Notes: generated from the letters alone by a model not told the origin. 63,421 bases of DNA from Paenibacillus xylanexedens (GCF_007676705.1 NZ_VEBF01000013.1:1-63421); one strand, 5' to 3'. Shown: positions 15,330 through 24,446, numbered from the stretch's first letter. Program-made: numbers and translations.

Positions 15330-16628
15330 CTATTTATTGATAAAACCTTTGTAGTGGCGTTTGATCAATTGGCTTTCGATTTGCTTCATCGTATCCAGCG
15401 CAACACCGATAACGATCAGGAGGGATGTTCCTCCAATTTGCGCAGATTGAGGCAAACCAGAAAGTGCCCCTAAGAATACAGGCAGAACGGAAATGACTGC
15501 CAAGAAGATGGCTCCGGCCATTGTCAAACGAGTCATGACACGGGTCAGATATTTCTCGGTTGCTTTACCCGGGCGAATGCCTGGGATGTAACCGCCGTTC
15601 TTTTTCATATTATCAGCCATCTGCTGTGGATTCATCTGTACGAAAGTATAGAAGAATGTGAAACCGAAGATCATCACGACATACAGCAACATACCCAGAG
15701 GTTTGTGTGTAGTCAGGTTTTGTCCGATCCACTGTGCCCAAAGGCGATCTGCCCAGAAGTTGGCGATGATCGTTGGGAACATCAACAGCGATGAAGCGAA
15801 GATGACAGGGATAACACCTGCTGCATTAATTTTCAGCGGGATATGTGTATTCTGTCCACCGTACATTTTGTTACCTACGACACGTTTAGCGTACTGTACC
15901 GGAATTTTCCGAATCGCCTGCTGAATGTAAATGACTCCTATGATGATCAACACAATAACAATTGCGATGATTACACCTTTAAGAATATTCATAAACAGTT
16001 GGTCAGGTTGAATGAAGTCAGATTCGATCGTTTGTTTGATAATATTAGGCACCGTTGATAGGATACCCGCAAAGATCAAGATCGAAATCCCGTTTCCTAT
16101 GCCCTTCTCGGTGATCTGCTCACCAAGCCACATCAGGAATGAAGTACCGGCCGTAAGTACAATCGCAATCAAGATATAATCTGCAAATGTAGCGTTAGGC
16201 ACCATCTCTGTATTGTACAAGCGGTTGAATCCGATCGACGTACCAAACGCTTGAATCAATGCCAGCCCGATGGTTAAGTAACGGGTCAACTGTGCAGATT
16301 TCTTCTTACCTTGTTCACCTTGCTTTGCCCACTCCGCTAATTTAGGAATAACGTCCATGGAAAGCAACTGTACTATGATAGACGCAGTGATGTAAGGCAC
16401 GATCCCGAGCGCAAATATCGAGAACTGGAAGAGCGCTCCACCCGAGAACGTATTGAGAAGTCCAAAAACTTCTTTACCCGCAGAATTTGTCGCTTCGAAC
16501 ACATCTTTGTTAACTCCCGGTACGGGAACAAAGGAGCCGATGCGGTAAATGATCAGTACAAAAAGGGTAAATAATACCCTTTTGCGCAGATCTTCAACCC
16601 GCCAGATATTCTTTAGGGTCTTGAACAT
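15330..16628 (-). CDS. secY: Sec translocase channel subunit SecY
   Basis: Encodes 432 residues with ten membrane segments. FVPVPGVNKD near residue 31, GGALFQFSIFALGIVPYITASI (plug region, about 64-85) and the cytosolic loop IPVQYAKRVVG near 240 are typical. SecY forms the protein-conducting channel with SecE (also in this window) and SecG. Its ATG shares one base with the rplO stop (TAATG). Confidence 0.98.
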   Translation of the reverse strand: MFKTLKNIWRVEDLRKRVLFTLFVLIIYRIGSFVPVPGVNKDVFEATNSAGKEVFGLLNTFSGGALFQFSIFALGIVPYITASIIVQLLSMDVIPKLAEWAKQGEQGKKKSAQLTRYLTIGLALIQAFGTSIGFNRLYNTEMVPNATFADYILIAIVLTAGTSFLMWLGEQITEKGIGNGISILIFAGILSTVPNIIKQTIESDFIQPDQLFMNILKGVIIAIVIVLIIIGVIYIQQAIRKIPVQYAKRVVGNKMYGGQNTHIPLKINAAGVIPVIFASSLLMFPTIIANFWADRLWAQWIGQNLTTHKPLGMLLYVVMIFGFTFFYTFVQMNPQQMADNMKKNGGYIPGIRPGKATEKYLTRVMTRLTMAGAIFLAVISVLPVFLGALSGLPQSAQIGGTSLLIVIGVALDTMKQIESQLIKRHYKGFINK

Positions 16629-17068
16629 TAAATCACCTCAGTTGTACCGCCGGCAGCTTCAATTTTCTCAATAGCAGATTGAGAAAACTTGTTAGCTTTA
16701 ACAGTCAGCTTCACAGTGACATCACCGTTACCCAGGATTTTGATTCCGGATTTAGCGTTTTTAACTACGCCGTTCGTCATCAAGAATTCTGGAGTTACTT
16801 CAGTACCCGCAGCAAAACTGTTCAGGTCTTCAGTATTCACAACTGCATATTCTTTGCGAGTTGGGTTTACAAAACCACGTTTTGGCAAGCGACGATACAA
16901 TGGATTTTGTCCACCTTCGAAGCCTGGACGTACTCCACCGCCAGAACGAGCGTTTTGTCCTTTGTGACCGCGACCTGATGTTTTACCTGTACCACTACTT
17001 GGACCGCGACCAAGACGTTTACGTTCTTTGCGGGATCCAGGAGATGGTGAAAGCTCATGTAACTTCAT
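16628..17068 (-). CDS. rplO: 50S ribosomal protein L15
   Basis: Encodes 146 residues, MKLHELSPSPGSRK..., followed by the Gly/Arg-rich KTSGRGHKGQNARSGGG segment that threads into the 50S core. I chose ATG 17068; the GTG four codons upstream is inside the GGAGGTG ribosome-binding site. One-base overlap with secY. Confidence 0.97.
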   Translation of the reverse strand: MKLHELSPSPGSRKERKRLGRGPSSGTGKTSGRGHKGQNARSGGGVRPGFEGGQNPLYRRLPKRGFVNPTRKEYAVVNTEDLNSFAAGTEVTPEFLMTNGVVKNAKSGIKILGNGDVTVKLTVKANKFSQSAIEKIEAAGGTTEVI

Positions 17069-17111
17069 CGTTCGTTGCACCTCCTTAAAGATTTGTGGGA
17101 TTAACCCGTTA

Positions 17112-17297
17112 TTAAGCTTCTACTTCTTTAACAGCAACCAAGTGGCTTACTTTGTTAATCATACCACGAATGGCAGGATTATCGTTTTGAACCACTTTGC
17201 TATTGATTTTGCGCAAACCCAATGTTTTCACAGTTGTTCTTTGCGTCTCCGGACGTCCGATCAAGCTGCGGACGAGGGTAATTTCTAATTTCGCCAT
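17112..17297 (-). CDS. rpmD: 50S ribosomal protein L30
   Basis: Encodes 61 residues, MAKLEITLVRSLIGRPETQR... with GLRKINSKVVQND, the bacterial short form. ATG at 17297 with AAGGAGG; the frame is open upstream into rpsE but without a site. Between rpsE and rplO. Confidence 0.97.
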   Translation of the reverse strand: MAKLEITLVRSLIGRPETQRTTVKTLGLRKINSKVVQNDNPAIRGMINKVSHLVAVKEVEA

Positions 17298-17310
17298 GAG
17301 AATTCCCTCC

Positions 17311-17808
17311 TTAACCCAGAAGCTCTTCGACGGATTTTCCGCGCAGTTTAGCCACGTCTTCAGCACGCTTCAAACGGGACAAACCTTCCAAAGTCGCATT
17401 GACCATGTTCATGGAATTCGAAGAACCCAGAGATTTTGTCAAAATGTCACCTACACCAGCAAGTTCGAGAACCGCACGTACAGGACCACCAGCGATAACA
17501 CCAGTACCTTCAGATGCTGGTTTCAACAGCACGCGTCCTGCGCCGAACTTACCTGTTACCAAGTGAGGAATCGATGTTCCTACGAGTGGAACGTGTACAA
17601 GGTTTTTCTTAGCGTCTTCAATACCTTTGCGAATTGCATCAGGTACTTCGCCCGCTTTACCGATACCAGCTCCAACCCAGCCGTTGCCGTCGCCGACTAC
17701 AACCAGTGCGCTAAAGCTGAAACGGCGTCCGCCTTTTACTACTTTAGCTACGCGATTAATATTTACAACTCTTTCAGTCAGTTCCAAAGTATTCGGATCT
17801 ACACGCAA
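17311..17808 (-). CDS. rpsE: 30S ribosomal protein S5
   Basis: Encodes 165 residues: an N-terminal double-stranded RNA-binding-like domain (VAKVVKGGRRFSFSALVVVGDG, where ram and spectinomycin-resistance changes map) and a C-terminal domain with GTGVIAGGPVRAVLE. Residues in the spectinomycin loop look wild type. Start is TTG at 17808 with AAGGAGG eight bases upstream; no ATG lies near the expected N-terminus. Confidence 0.97.
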   Translation of the reverse strand: MRVDPNTLELTERVVNINRVAKVVKGGRRFSFSALVVVGDGNGWVGAGIGKAGEVPDAIRKGIEDAKKNLVHVPLVGTSIPHLVTGKFGAGRVLLKPASEGTGVIAGGPVRAVLELAGVGDILTKSLGSSNSMNMVNATLEGLSRLKRAEDVAKLRGKSVEELLG

Positions 17809-17835
17809 GTCGTTAACCTCCTTTTGAAAAATATC

Positions 17836-18204
17836 TTAAAACTCAAGTCCTGCTTCACGAGCCGCTTCAGCCAAAGCTGCGATACGACCATGGTACAGAT
17901 ATCCGCTACGGTCAAATACGATGTTGGAAACACCTTTGTCTTTCGCACGTTTAGCAACGAGTTCGCCGACTTTACGAGCTGATTCAACAGATGCGCCATT
18001 TTTGATGTCAGTGCTCAATTCTTTGTCTACGGTAGACGCGGAAGCGATTGTTACACCAGCAACATCATCGATAATTTGAGCGTACATATGTTTACCAGAA
18101 CGGAATACGTTCAAACGAGGACGTGCTGCCGTTCCTTGGATTTTCTTACGAACACGAAGGTGTCTTTTCAGACGAGCCTTGTTTTTATCTGGTTTCGTAA
18201 TCAT
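17836..18204 (-). CDS. rplR: 50S ribosomal protein L18
   Basis: Encodes 122 residues. RPRLNVFRSGKHMYAQIIDD and FDRSGYLYHGRIAALAEAAREAGL are standard L18 sequences. L18 binds 5S rRNA with L5, both encoded here. A 117-base spacer separates it from rplF, the longest gap in this part of the operon. Confidence 0.98.
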   Translation of the reverse strand: MITKPDKNKARLKRHLRVRKKIQGTAARPRLNVFRSGKHMYAQIIDDVAGVTIASASTVDKELSTDIKNGASVESARKVGELVAKRAKDKGVSNIVFDRSGYLYHGRIAALAEAAREAGLEF

Positions 18205-18321
18205 CTCAAAGATTCACTCCTTTCAGGTTACCTCGCTGGCTTCAAAGCAGAAGCCACGGGGTATATTAGAAACACACGAAGCAAGCAAGCCGAAAGCCGC
18301 GCAAAGGCGGTAAGAGAAATC
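18205..18321 (-). other. 117-base spacer between rplF and rplR
   Basis: On minus it contains a hairpin GGCTTC-TGCTTT-GAAGCC (about 18237-18256) and repeated CTTGCTTG/GCGGCTTTCGGC-type sequence. There is no T-run. No reading frame of note. Confidence 0.35.
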
Positions 18322-18864
18322 TTATTTCTTCTTACCGGCTTTACCTTCCTTACGGATGATACGCTCGCCTTCATATTTAATACCTTTACCTTTGTACGGC
18401 TCAGGTTCACGAACGGAACGGATTTTGGCAGCGTAAGCACCTACACGCTCTTTATCGATTCCGCGAACGATGATTTTCGTATTCGAAGGTACTTCGAATT
18501 CGATTCCCGCTTCCGGTGTAATTTCAACCGGGTGAGAGTAGCCAACGTTCAGAACGATTTTATCTCCGGATTTGCTTGCACGATATCCGACCCCAACCAA
18601 TTCCAGAGATTTTGCGAATCCTTCAGTAACGCCGCTCACCATATTGTTTACAACGCTACGCGTTGTGCCGTGCAAAGAACGATGAGTTTTGTTATCGGAA
18701 GGACGCACAACTGTGATTTCGTTATTTTCAACTGTAACCTTCATGTCTTTATGAAGCTCACGAGTCAAAGTTCCTTTTGGTCCTTTTACCGTAATAACGG
18801 TGTTGTCCAGGGTGATGTCTACACCACTTGGTACTGTGATTGGTTTGCGACCAATACGAGACAT
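18322..18864 (-). CDS. rplF: 50S ribosomal protein L6
   Basis: Encodes 180 residues, two similar alpha/beta domains. MSRIGRKPI and the C-terminal PEPYKGKGIKYEGE motif identify L6, which sits near the GTPase centre. ATG 18864 follows GGAGGTG by eight bases; a GTG three codons upstream is within that site. Thirty bases after rpsH. Confidence 0.98.
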   Translation of the reverse strand: MSRIGRKPITVPSGVDITLDNTVITVKGPKGTLTRELHKDMKVTVENNEITVVRPSDNKTHRSLHGTTRSVVNNMVSGVTEGFAKSLELVGVGYRASKSGDKIVLNVGYSHPVEITPEAGIEFEVPSNTKIIVRGIDKERVGAYAAKIRSVREPEPYKGKGIKYEGERIIRKEGKAGKKK

Positions 18865-18894
18865 ATGTTGCACCTCCTATCTTGTGACGTTATA

Positions 18895-19293
18895 TTACCA
18901 AACGTAGCAAACGACTTCTCCGCCGGATTTCGATTGACGAGCTTCTTTGTCCGTCATGATACCTTTAGATGTCGAGATAATCGCGATTCCCAGGCCACCA
19001 AGTACACGAGGTACTTCGTTGCTTTTCGTGTAAACACGAAGACCAGGTTTACTGATTCTTTTCAGACCAGTGATAACGCGCTCGTTATTTTGACCGTATT
19101 TCAGGAAAACACGGATAATCCCTTGTTTGTTATCATCGATAACTTCAGCGTCACGGATGAAACCTTCACGCTTCAGGATATCGGCGATTTGTTTTTTCAT
19201 TGTCGAAGCAGGCATTTCTACCGTTTCGTGACGAACAGTGTTCGCGTTACGAATACGAGTAAGCATATCTGCAATTGGATCAGACATAGTCAT
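18895..19293 (-). CDS. rpsH: 30S ribosomal protein S8
   Basis: Encodes 132 residues. SDPIADMLTRIRNA at the start and the C-terminal STSKGIMTDKEARQSKSGGEVVCYVW are S8 signatures. S8 binds helix 21 of 16S rRNA; in Proteobacteria it represses the spc operon, which is not assumed here. ATG 19293 has GGAGG ten bases upstream. Confidence 0.98.
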   Translation of the reverse strand: MTMSDPIADMLTRIRNANTVRHETVEMPASTMKKQIADILKREGFIRDAEVIDDNKQGIIRVFLKYGQNNERVITGLKRISKPGLRVYTKSNEVPRVLGGLGIAIISTSKGIMTDKEARQSKSGGEVVCYVW

Positions 19294-19325
19294 TGTGAGT
19301 TAACCTCCTTCCCGTTCAGGACTTT

Positions 19326-19511
19326 TTACCAGCTTGCTTTTTTCACGCCAGGGATCTGGCCTTTATAAGCTAATTCACGGAAACAAATTCTGCAAATTTT
19401 GAACTTTTGCAGGACCGAATGTGGACGTCCGCAACGCTCACAGCGTGTATATGCACGTACTTTAAACTTAGGTGTACGTTGTTGTTTAACTTTCATCGAA
19501 GTTTTTGCCAC
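19326..19511 (-). CDS. rpsN: 30S ribosomal protein S14, zinc-binding type Z
   Basis: Encodes 61 residues with the four zinc cysteines CERC and CRIC. The short zinc-type S14 is the usual spc-operon copy in Bacillales; a zinc-free long form may exist elsewhere for zinc starvation. The start is GTG at 19511 (MAKTSMKVKQQ) with GGAGG about 11 bases upstream. Confidence 0.97.
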   Translation of the reverse strand: MAKTSMKVKQQRTPKFKVRAYTRCERCGRPHSVLQKFKICRICFRELAYKGQIPGVKKASW

Positions 19512-19584
19512 TTAGCCTGACACCTCCTAAATAATTTCGGAGAAAAGGGAGTCTTTCCAGACACCCGGAAACGTTATGCCAACA

Positions 19585-20127
19585 TTACTTAACGAAAGGC
19601 ATTCCCATTTGCGTGAGCAATTCGCGGGACTCTTCGTCTGTTTTCGCCGTTGTTACGATGACAATATCCATACCGCGGACTTTATCAACTTTATCATACT
19701 CGATCTCTGGGAAGATCAATTGTTCTTTCAGACCCAGTGTGTAGTTACCACGTCCGTCGAAAGCTTTGCTCGATACACCGCGGAAGTCGCGGACACGAGG
19801 AAGCGTAACGTTGAACAGTTTATCGAGGAAGAAGTACATACGCTCGCCGCGCAATGTTACTTTAACACCGATAGGCATATTCTCACGCAGTTTGAATCCT
19901 GCGATAGATTTTTTAGCACGAGTGATTACAGGTTTTTGACCTGCGATCAGTTGCAAATCGCTTACTGCGGAATCCAACACTTTGGAGTTTTGGACAGCGT
20001 CGCCCACACCCATGTTGATAACGATTTTCTCGATTTTCGGCACTTGCATTACCGTTGTATAGTTAAACTTCTGCATCAAAGCAGGAGCGATTTCTTGCAG
20101 GTAACGTTCTTTCATTCTTGATGCCAT
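19585..20127 (-). CDS. rplE: 50S ribosomal protein L5
   Basis: Encodes 180 residues. EKIVINMGVGDA (about 33-44) and FPEIEYDKVDKVRGMDI near the C-terminus are L5 motifs. It binds 5S rRNA and touches the P-site tRNA. ATG 20127 with AAGGAGGG upstream. Order rplX-rplE-rpsN as expected. Confidence 0.98.
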   Translation of the reverse strand: MASRMKERYLQEIAPALMQKFNYTTVMQVPKIEKIVINMGVGDAVQNSKVLDSAVSDLQLIAGQKPVITRAKKSIAGFKLRENMPIGVKVTLRGERMYFFLDKLFNVTLPRVRDFRGVSSKAFDGRGNYTLGLKEQLIFPEIEYDKVDKVRGMDIVIVTTAKTDEESRELLTQMGMPFVK

Positions 20128-20159
20128 GAATCATAGCCCTCCTTTCTCATTCGGTTCAA

Positions 20160-20513
20160 TTAGTCGATAATTTCTCCGGAACGTTTAGCAACGCGCACTT
20201 TCTTTCCGTTATCCAAAACTTTGTAACCTACACGGGTTACTTTTCCGCTCTTCGGATCGATGTGCATTACGTTGGAAACGTGAATCGGAGCTTCCTTCTC
20301 GATAATGCCGCCTTGCGGGTTTTGCTGGTTAGGCTTCTGGTGTTTTTTCACCATGTTAACACCTTCCACAAGGACGCGGTTCTCACGAGGATAAGCAGCG
20401 ATGACACGGCCTTTTTTACCTTTGTCTTTACCGCTGATCACCATAACCGTATCTTCCTTTTTAACGTGAAGTTTGTTGTTATGGGATTCCAGAACTTTTT
20501 TCACTCTTGGCAT
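20160..20513 (-). CDS. rplX: 50S ribosomal protein L24
   Basis: Encodes 117 residues with an N-terminal KOW motif (KEDTVMVISGKDKGKKGRVI, about 19-38). L24 starts 50S assembly near the exit tunnel. ATG 20513 follows GGAGGTG by six bases; a GTG three codons before is inside that site. Confidence 0.98.
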   Translation of the reverse strand: MPRVKKVLESHNNKLHVKKEDTVMVISGKDKGKKGRVIAAYPRENRVLVEGVNMVKKHQKPNQQNPQGGIIEKEAPIHVSNVMHIDPKSGKVTRVGYKVLDNGKKVRVAKRSGEIID

Positions 20514-20552
20514 TTCGTACACCTCCTGTTTCTAACATCACGAGATTAAGCT

Positions 20553-20921
20553 TTAGATAACTTCTGGAGCCAAGGAAACGATTTTCATGAAGTCTTTATC
20601 GCGAAGTTCGCGAGCAACTGGTCCGAAAATACGTGTTCCACGTGGGCTTCTGTCGTCTTTTACAACAACCGCTGCATTTTCATCAAAACCGATGTAGGAA
20701 CCGTCTTTACGACGTACAGAACGTTTCGTACGAACGACAACCGCTCTAACTACATCACCTTTTTTGACAACGCCGCCTGGTGTTGCTTGTTTAACAGAAC
20801 AAACGATCAGATCACCGATTTGAGCTGTACGACGTCCCGTACCGCCGAGTACGCGGATACACATCAGTTCCTTCGCACCGGAGTTGTCAGCCACAGTCAA
20901 ACGTGTAAATGGTTGAATCAT
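20553..20921 (-). CDS. rplN: 50S ribosomal protein L14
   Basis: Encodes 122 residues, the invariant family length. MIQPFTRLTVADNSGAKELM and the GTRIFGPVARELRD motif are near-identical to those of other bacteria. L14 forms an inter-subunit bridge. ATG with GGAGG. Confidence 0.99.
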   Translation of the reverse strand: MIQPFTRLTVADNSGAKELMCIRVLGGTGRRTAQIGDLIVCSVKQATPGGVVKKGDVVRAVVVRTKRSVRRKDGSYIGFDENAAVVVKDDRSPRGTRIFGPVARELRDKDFMKIVSLAPEVI

Positions 20922-20955
20922 TTAGTATTCCTCCTTTCAGCAGTGCTGCTGAGCA

Positions 20956-21222
20956 TTAGATGATAACCGCTTTTTCTACGATTTCAGTAAGTCTCCAGCG
21001 TTTATCTTTCGAAAGCGGACGAGTCTCCATGATTTTCACCGTGTCACCGATTTTCGCAGTGTTTTCTTCGTCATGTGCTTTGAATTTTTTAGTAACCTTA
21101 ATGCGTTTATGGTACAAGTTGTGTTTTTTGTAAGTTTCTACAGCAACAACAATTGTTTTGTCCATTTTATCGCTGACCACTTTACCAGTTTGCACTTTAC
21201 GTGCGTTACGTTCTTCGCTCAT
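20956..21222 (-). CDS. rpsQ: 30S ribosomal protein S17
   Basis: Encodes 88 residues, an OB fold with GKVVSDKMDKTIVVAVE and GDTVKIMETRPLSKDKRWRL. It is a primary 16S rRNA binder in the 5' domain. ATG 21222 with GGAGG upstream. Between rpmC and rplN. Confidence 0.98.
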   Translation of the reverse strand: MSEERNARKVQTGKVVSDKMDKTIVVAVETYKKHNLYHKRIKVTKKFKAHDEENTAKIGDTVKIMETRPLSKDKRWRLTEIVEKAVII

Positions 21223-21270
21223 TGTTGGCCTCCTTCCTGATTACGGACGGATTGTACATCCTATCCCTAA

Positions 21271-21468
21271 TTAACCGATTCCCAATTCTCTCTCACGGAT
21301 AATGGTTTTAGCACGAGCTATTTCTTTCCGCACATCACGGATGCGAGTCGGGTTATCCAGCTGACCGGTAGCTAATTGAAAGCGGAGGTTAAAGAGTTCT
21401 TCTTTAAATCCGGCAATCTTTTGCTCGATTTCAGCAGAGGTTAGGTTGCGAAATTCACTAGCTTTCAT
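21271..21468 (-). CDS. rpmC: 50S ribosomal protein L29
   Basis: Encodes 65 residues: two helices, MKASEFRNLTSAEIEQK and LFNLRFQLATGQLDNP. L29 lies at the tunnel exit where trigger factor and SRP dock. The ATG at 21468 lies inside the end of rplP (11-base overlap) with GGTGG in the rplP coding sequence acting as its site, so translation is coupled. Confidence 0.97.
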   Translation of the reverse strand: MKASEFRNLTSAEIEQKIAGFKEELFNLRFQLATGQLDNPTRIRDVRKEIARAKTIIRERELGIG

Positions 21469-21892
21469 TTGCTTCACCACCCAATTCTTCACGTTTCACG
21501 AACTTCGTTTTGATTGGCAGTTTGTGAGCGGCAAGACGCATTGCTTCGCGTGCAATTTCCTCCGGTACACCAGCAAGTTCAAACATGATCTTACCTGGTT
21601 TCACTACTGCAACCCATTTTTCTACGTTACCTTTACCGCTACCCATCCGAACCTCGAGAGGCTTTTGAGTGATTGGTTTGTCTGGGAAGATTTTGATCCA
21701 AACTTTACCACCACGTTTGATGTAACGAGTCATCGCAATACGAGCCGCTTCGATCTGACGGTTCGTAATCCAAGCCGGTTCCGTAGCTTGCAGACCGTAT
21801 TCGCCAAAGTTCAGAGTCGTTCCGCCTTTAGCTTGGCCTTTCATATGTCCACGTTGTTGCTTACGGTGTTTTACGCGTTTTGGTACCAACAT
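21458..21892 (-). CDS. rplP: 50S ribosomal protein L16
   Basis: Encodes 144 residues, MLVPKRVKHRKQQRG..., with ARIAMTRYIKRGGKVWIKIFP (loop reaching the peptidyl transferase centre). The arginine hydroxylated in some bacteria lies in this area. Two bases after rpsC and overlapping rpmC. Confidence 0.98.
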   Translation of the reverse strand: MLVPKRVKHRKQQRGHMKGQAKGGTTLNFGEYGLQATEPAWITNRQIEAARIAMTRYIKRGGKVWIKIFPDKPITQKPLEVRMGSGKGNVEKWVAVVKPGKIMFELAGVPEEIAREAMRLAAHKLPIKTKFVKREELGGEANES

Positions 21893-21894
21893 GA

Positions 21895-22560
21895 TTAGTT
21901 GCCTCCTTCCTTAGCAGCTTGTTTCTTAGCCGTAGGAAGAACCTCTCCACGATAGATCCATACTTTTACGCCGATACGTCCGTAAGTAGTATGAGCCTCT
22001 GCTGTACCATAGTCAATGTCAGCACGCAGTGTGTGCAGTGGAACAGTTCCTTCGCTGTAGCCTTCAGAACGTGCGATCTCAGCACCGCCAAGACGTCCGC
22101 CTACTTGAGTTTTGATACCTTTAGCACCAGAGCGCATAGTTCTTTGAATTGCTTGTTTCAGAGCACGACGGAAAGAAACGCGACGTTCCAATTGTTGTGC
22201 AATGCTTTCAGCTACAAGAATAGCGTCCAGGTCTTGGTTTTTAATTTCAGAAATGTTGATGTGTACTTTTTTACCGCCAGCAATTTTCGTAATTTGGTTA
22301 CGAAGATTTTCAACTTCCGAACCACCCTTACCAATAACCATACCTGGTTTAGCAGTGTGAATCGTTACGTTTACGCGGTTAGCCGCTCTCTCAATTTCTA
22401 CACGAGATAAAGCGGAGTCTTTCAATTTATTTTTCAGGAATTCACGAATTCTCACGTCTTCCATCAAAAGATCACCGAAGTCTTTGCCTGCATACCACTT
22501 AGATTCCCAGTCACGGATAATTCCGACACGGAGTCCGACTGGATTTACCTTTTGGCCCAC
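21895..22560 (-). CDS. rpsC: 30S ribosomal protein S3
   Basis: Encodes 221 residues: N-terminal KH type-2 domain with GKGG (VIGKGGSEVENLRNQ, about 77-91) and a C-terminal domain GRLGGAEIARSE. It lines the mRNA entry channel. The start is GTG at 22560 (MGQKVNPVGLR), with GGAGGGG upstream. Order rplV-rpsC-rplP. Confidence 0.98.
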   Translation of the reverse strand: MGQKVNPVGLRVGIIRDWESKWYAGKDFGDLLMEDVRIREFLKNKLKDSALSRVEIERAANRVNVTIHTAKPGMVIGKGGSEVENLRNQITKIAGGKKVHINISEIKNQDLDAILVAESIAQQLERRVSFRRALKQAIQRTMRSGAKGIKTQVGGRLGGAEIARSEGYSEGTVPLHTLRADIDYGTAEAHTTYGRIGVKVWIYRGEVLPTAKKQAAKEGGN

Positions 22561-22575
22561 ACATTTCCCCTCCTT

Positions 22576-22908
22576 CTACTTCTCAGATACCACCAAAGTA
22601 ATGTGGCTAGTACGTTTGTTAATACGACTTGCACGTCCCATTGCACGAGGGCGGAAACGTTTCATTGTCGGTCCTTGGTTCACGTAAGCTTGCGAGATAA
22701 CCAAGTTATTAACATCCAAAGAATAGTTATGTTCCGCATTCGCAATAGCGGAGTTAAGCAACTTCTCAACGATAGGAGAAGCGGATTTCGGAGTGTGACG
22801 GAGAATGGCAACCGCCTCACCTACTTGCTTGCCGCGAATCAAGTCAACAACGAGTTGAACTTTACGAGGAGCAATCCGGATAAACTTAGCATGTGCTTTT
22901 GCTTCCAT
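22576..22908 (-). CDS. rplV: 50S ribosomal protein L22
   Basis: Encodes 110 residues. RIAPRKVQLVVDLIRGK at the N-terminus and the tunnel hairpin around GPTMKRFRPRAMGRASRI are typical; macrolide-resistance changes in other species lie in that hairpin and none is evident. ATG 22908 with GGAGG seven bases upstream. Confidence 0.98.
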   Translation of the reverse strand: MEAKAHAKFIRIAPRKVQLVVDLIRGKQVGEAVAILRHTPKSASPIVEKLLNSAIANAEHNYSLDVNNLVISQAYVNQGPTMKRFRPRAMGRASRINKRTSHITLVVSEK

Positions 22909-22944
22909 TGTGTAACCTCCTCTCAAACATTAAAAGATGTTCAT

Positions 22945-23223
22945 TTATCTTCTTGTTTTCTTATCATCATCAGTATGGCCTTTGTACGTACGGGTTGGAG
23001 CAAACTCACCCAGTTTGTGTCCGACCATGTCCTCAGTTACATACACTGGCACGTGTTTACGACCATCGTAAACGCCAAATGTGTGTCCGATGAATTGCGG
23101 GAAAATTGTAGAACGACGGGACCAGGTTTTGATTACGTTCTTCTTACCTGAAGCTTCCATCTCTTCTACCTTTTTGAGCATGTAGCCATCAATGAATGGC
23201 CCTTTTTTCAAACTGCGACCCAT
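22945..23223 (-). CDS. rpsS: 30S ribosomal protein S19
   Basis: Encodes 92 residues, MGRSLKKGPFIDGYML..., with TWSRRSTIFPQFIGHTFGVYDGRK. S19 forms head bridges with S13. ATG 23223 with GGAGG. Between rplB and rplV. Confidence 0.98.
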   Translation of the reverse strand: MGRSLKKGPFIDGYMLKKVEEMEASGKKNVIKTWSRRSTIFPQFIGHTFGVYDGRKHVPVYVTEDMVGHKLGEFAPTRTYKGHTDDDKKTRR

Positions 23224-23294
23224 GTGGAGATCCTCCCTTCAAACGTAGCTATTATGCATCCGCAGATGCCTCACGAAGTTATGCACAGTGTGTA

Positions 23295-24125
23295 TTACTT
23301 CGTGCGGCGGCGAATGATGTATTTATCAGAAGCTTTATTTTTCTTACGCGTTTTGTAACCAAGAGTAGGTTTACCCCATGGTGACATTGGCGATTTACGT
23401 CCGATTGGAGCACGACCTTCACCACCACCGTGTGGGTGATCGTTAGGGTTCATTACTACACCACGAACCTCTGGACGTTTACCCAACCAACGGCTACGAC
23501 CGGCTTTACCGATTTTGATGAGCTCGTGGTCTTGGTTACCAACAGATCCGATTGTCGCGCGGCAAACTTTCAAAATACGACGAACTTCTCCGGAAGAGAG
23601 ACGAACGGAAACGTATTTTTCTTCTTTACCAAGCAATTGAGCTTCTGTACCAGCAGCACGAACCAATTGTCCGCCTTTACCTGGTTTCAACTCGATGTTG
23701 TGGATAACGGTACCTACTGGAATGTTTTCGAGTGGCAGTGCGTTACCGATTTTGATGTCTGATTCAGGTCCGGAGAATACTTGATCTCCAACTTTCAAAC
23801 CTTTAGGAGCGATGATATAACGTTTCTCACCATCAGCATAGTGAATCAGAGCGATGTTAGATGTACGGTTCGGGTCATACTCAATCGTAGCAACGCGGCC
23901 CGGTATTCCATCTTTAGTACGTTTGAAGTCGATGATACGGTATTTACGTTTGTGTCCACCACCATGGTGACGAACTGTAATTTTACCTTGGTTGTTGCGG
24001 CCTGCTTGTTTGCTCAGTGGGGCCAACAACGATTTCTCCGGCTGATTTGTGGTGATTTCCTCAAATGTAGAAACGGACATGTTCCGTCTTGCCGGGGATG
24101 TTGGTTTATACTTTTTGATTGGCAC
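23295..24125 (-). CDS. rplB: 50S ribosomal protein L2
   Basis: Encodes 276 residues. The conserved histidine region NPNDHPHGGGEGRAPIGRKS (about 226-245), needed for peptidyl transferase centre structure, is intact. The start is GTG at 24125 (MPIKKYKPTSPARRN) with GGAGGG upstream, matching family N-termini. Between rplW and rpsS. Confidence 0.98.
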   Translation of the reverse strand: MPIKKYKPTSPARRNMSVSTFEEITTNQPEKSLLAPLSKQAGRNNQGKITVRHHGGGHKRKYRIIDFKRTKDGIPGRVATIEYDPNRTSNIALIHYADGEKRYIIAPKGLKVGDQVFSGPESDIKIGNALPLENIPVGTVIHNIELKPGKGGQLVRAAGTEAQLLGKEEKYVSVRLSSGEVRRILKVCRATIGSVGNQDHELIKIGKAGRSRWLGKRPEVRGVVMNPNDHPHGGGEGRAPIGRKSPMSPWGKPTLGYKTRKKNKASDKYIIRRRTK

Positions 24126-24155
24126 TGGGTTTCCCTCCTTACTTCAAAAATTCAA

Positions 24156-24446
24156 TTATACAGTTTCAAAGAACTCAAGCGTTTTGCTGTCTTTTGTCAG
24201 CGTTACAAACGCTTTTTTCCATTCGCTAGTATATCCGGAATAACGTCCGTACCGTTTTGGCTTAGCTGGAACACGAAGCGTGTTCACGTTTTTCACTTTT
24301 ACATTGAAAATAGCTTCTACTGCCTTTTTGATCTCGGTTTTGTTTGCACGGATATCGACTTCAAATACATATTTCAAGTCGTTCATCATGTCAGCAGTAC
24401 GTTCCGTAATAATCGGACGTTTTACAATATCACGAGGATCCTTCAT
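24156..24446 (-). CDS. rplW: 50S ribosomal protein L23
   Basis: Encodes 96 residues. RPIITERTADMMNDLKYVFEV and KVKNVNTLRVPAKPKR are L23 sequences. L23 is a docking site for trigger factor, SRP and SecY at the tunnel exit. The ATG shares one base with the rplD stop (TAATG), so reinitiation is likely. Confidence 0.98.
   Translation of the reverse strand: MKDPRDIVKRPIITERTADMMNDLKYVFEVDIRANKTEIKKAVEAIFNVKVKNVNTLRVPAKPKRYGRYSGYTSEWKKAFVTLTKDSKTLEFFETV

Noticed and set aside
18076..19368. 430-codon plus-strand frame
   Set aside because: Antisense to rplR, rplF and rpsH. It spans several real genes and their ribosome-binding sites, so it is a codon-bias shadow.
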